64,000 bases of DNA. Origin: Parascedosporium putredinis (Eukaryota; Ascomycota; Sordariomycetes; Microascales; Microascaceae). The notes beneath the pieces were generated by a model. The model was not told the origin of the DNA. It made no database searches and saw only the letters and a program-made list of their open reading frames with translations. The stretch spans positions 744,001 to 808,000 of the forward strand of contig CASHTG010000001.1 in the NCBI GenBank assembly GCA_949357655.1, read 5' to 3'. Below, in pieces: positions 61,701 through 64,000 of the stretch. How positions within the stretch are numbered: the first letter of the stretch is position 1; each line of letters starts with the position of its first letter. The position numbers and the translations under genes were made by a program.

Positions 61701-64000
61701 GCGCGCAATGGAGCCATTACCCCCTCTTTTGCCCTTGCTTTCTCCCCCCGCCCCTCGTCTTCGGGCTAGGGGGAAAGGAAAACTAAAGAATGTGACGACA
61801 ACTCAGGGGAATCCAAAGATGGGCAAATGAATGGACACGTCAATATCTGGATCTTGGGTGGAGGGGGTGCACCATGGAAGAACGGCAAGATGGAAGAATC
61901 TTCACAGAGTTGAGGGCCAAGCCAGGTGCCGAGGGTGGAGGAGCATGGCGATTAATGACTGATAGAATACATCCATGGATCCATGGATATCTCTCAATCA
62001 CGACAGAGATACAGACAAGAGGGGCAACCAGTCCATCCATAGACGACGGACTGGGCCGACACCAAGTGCGGACTACGATTGCGGGAGGAGATGCTCCAGG
62101 TGATGATGGGGTTTTCGGTAAGTGACTGCCGAGAGGGACGCGAGGACGAGAATTCGCTTCTTTTTTTTTTTTTCTTTGGAGCCATCATCCACAGCTCTCG
62201 CTCGTTTTTGTGGTCCCGTGCTACCGCAGTGTCTTGACGAGTGCGACATCAATACACCATGGTACTTTATCGATAACGCCCCAACGCACTGTACAGTAGA
62301 TGGGAACCAAAGAAAAGGCTCTTGACTGGTGAGAACAAAACCCTCACAGAAGGAAGGGAGGGGAGTGTTGGGATCTTTTTCCCTCTTTCCTTTTAACCAG
62401 AGTTTTATGGGTTCCGCGGTGGCGACGCGAAGGAAGAAAAAGGCCGAAACGATTCCAAAAATGGAGGGAATCCCCTCTTCGCGTGTAACCCTGGAAGAGT
62501 CGAGGCGAGCCGACCGTGTGGATGCACTTTCTTTGTTGTCTTCAATTGTTGCCAGCATGTCGAATCGGGCTTTTAGGTGTTCAATTGTTTGAGATGGATC
62601 CATCCATTCAATGTTCCCATCAATGGAGGCCTGGGCCCAGGTCCGCTTCACTGCCCGACATGCCCTGACGTGCCATTGAGGGTGGAACAATGATGCGGAA
62701 CAATTTCATTGTGTCCAAGTGGTGTAAAGCAACCATGTGCTCTTTGTTCCAATATTAAAAACCTAAATGCTAGAGTTGAACGCATTGTTAATATTAGTGT
62801 AGCAGGAATCTTCAAGAGAACCAACAAAGAAAAGGCCCCAGAGCCGTGGAATCGCTCGCTTCACCCTGTCGTCGGACACGGGAGGCACAGCAGCGAACAG
62901 CCTTGAAGAGAACAAGTCAACTCGAGACGGCTTCTCCTCGAAACGAGCACATGCCGTTGGCGAGACGCACCAAATCGGGTCAACCCAGAGACTACCCAAC
63001 CCGCCCCGCACCCGTTTTATCTTCTCGGTTCCGAGCTGGCTATTTTGGCACGTCTGCGTTTCTTCATCGCCAATCGATCGGGGATTCCCTCCCCCATCCA
63101 CACATCGTGCACATTTATGTACTGGCTGTGATGAAGTGGTTCTACGACAAGACCTTTGCTGACATGGAGAGATGCGATGGCACCCATCTTGTCTGTCAAG
63201 TGAATTGGAAAAGACAGGAATCAATGTGTCAAGCGTTTGAAATTTTCTGCTCTGTGCGTGTGCTTATTGATCAGCGCCGCGCATCAATAAATGTCTCTTC
63301 CCAACCACCGCCCAAAAGAGATGTCCCTCGTAAATGCTCGATCGGGGCATGAGCGCGCAACCCTGGGAGGACTTGCACATCAGAGCACCCACACCGCGCG
63401 CGCGCTCAACTAAGTCCACTTCATGTTCCGGCTTGCAAGGGGTGTGAAGCCAGCGGGGTGACTGTTCAACAGCTGGGGTGATGTGTAAGAGCAAAGCATC
63501 AATGAACTCACCACCAAGAACTCTCCGCAGGTCAAACAACTGTTTATGTTTTTTTCTTCATTCGGCTTCTCCTCGAATATCTGGGAGAGTCAAGTGAAGC
63601 GAGAGAGGGATTGAGGAAGAGAGAAACCCCTCTTCGGTACCAAAATCATATCAAGGCAAAAAAGAAAAAAGCGCCGAAGAAGGAAGACTGTTTTCACATC
63701 TTGCATGCGCATGGTTGCGAAGTTCTATCAGTGGTGGCCAAACATTGTAATAGAGTCCGCAAATGACGGGCTTTTTTCACTATATTTTTCTTGCTTGATC
63801 CGCGTCCTCGACCTTTTCCCAATTTTGTTTTTAATCTGTTATATGGCCGCACCTCATTGTCCTGCAGAAACATACGGAAAACGTTGCTGCAGATTTCACT
63901 TCGTTCAATGCGAGTCGTGGAATTTCGGTCAGTGTAAGTGCGTGCAGATGGACGAGACCATTAGTTTTCCCGGTGACTGCACAGCACTGATGGGCAACAT
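55775..64000. other. Long stretch with no recognised gene
   Basis: Open frames on both strands are short, many lack an ATG, and none shows a domain or the codon pattern of the genes to the left. There are polypyrimidine tracts (57300-57360, 57425-57455), purine-rich blocks and ATGGATCCAT-type palindromes near 61971 and 62593. The region may be the far upstream or downstream DNA of genes outside the window, or may hold a gene I cannot recognise. Confidence 0.5.
61971..61988. repeat. 18-bp perfect palindrome
   Basis: ATCCATGGATCCATGGAT reads the same on both strands and contains the shorter ATGGATCCAT, which recurs near 35834, and in part near 62593 (GATGGATCCATC). No neighbouring gene is recognised. 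Confidence 0.7.

Noticed and set aside
62073..62690. 205-codon open frame on the minus strand
   Set aside because: Overlaps a frame on the other strand, contains poly-Lys and poly-Phe from homopolymers, and matches no family I know.
1..64000. CRISPR arrays, bacterial operons, riboswitches, rRNA genes and intact transposons
   Set aside because: No regularly spaced direct repeats, no rRNA-like stretch, and no transposase, reverse transcriptase or long terminal repeat signature was seen. The gene structure is eukaryotic.

Overview
This is a 64 kb piece of a filamentous ascomycete (Pezizomycotina) nuclear genome. Genes carry many short GT-AG introns with fungal branch points (GCTAAC), codons are strongly C/G-ending, UTRs are polypyrimidine-rich, and the gene set is eukaryotic housekeeping. 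The best guess from protein flavour is Sordariomycetes, perhaps Hypocreales; this is an inference.

Layout. 1-11.3 kb: no gene recognised; low-complexity tracts and a minisatellite. 11.3-12.3 kb (+): secreted, probably GPI-anchored PEBP-like protein. 13.9-18.3 kb (-): USP7/Ubp15-type deubiquitinase. 21.3-23.1 kb (+): mitochondrial pyruvate dehydrogenase kinase family. 24.4-25.9 kb (-): septin of the Cdc12/AspC group. 27.2-30.1 kb (+): PWP2 of the UTP-B/U3 processome. 30.3-32.5 kb (-): questin oxidase-like protein. 34.1-35.4 kb (-): NAP/SET-type histone chaperone. 37.0-38.0 kb (+): uncharacterised membrane protein. 38.8-41.0 kb (-): BUR1/Cdk9-type kinase. 42.1-54.1 kb (-): TRA1, the giant SAGA/NuA4 pseudokinase. 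55.0-55.8 kb (+): AIG2/gamma-glutamylcyclotransferase-like protein. 55.8-64 kb: no gene recognised.

The genes do not form a pathway cluster. Several act on chromatin and transcription (TRA1, BUR1, NAP) or ribosome biogenesis (PWP2), but this is probably ordinary fungal gene order. Only the questin oxidase-like gene belongs to a family known from secondary metabolism, and no polyketide synthase or other cluster gene lies nearby.

The dominant anomaly is technical. Ten of the eleven genes carry one or more one-base frameshifts, nearly all of them a missing base in a short homopolymer (C/G of 3-6, A/T of about 4). Restoring frame recovers family-typical sequence each time. I read these as consensus errors of an unpolished assembly, not pseudogenes. 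Gene spans below run from real start to real stop across these breaks. The most interesting biological points are an 8-nt microexon splitting the catalytic motif of the AIG2-like gene, a 15-nt microexon in the membrane-protein gene, five exact copies of the 10-bp palindrome ATCAATTGAT in intergenic DNA, and a stretch resembling the 5' half of a mitochondrial tRNA-His.
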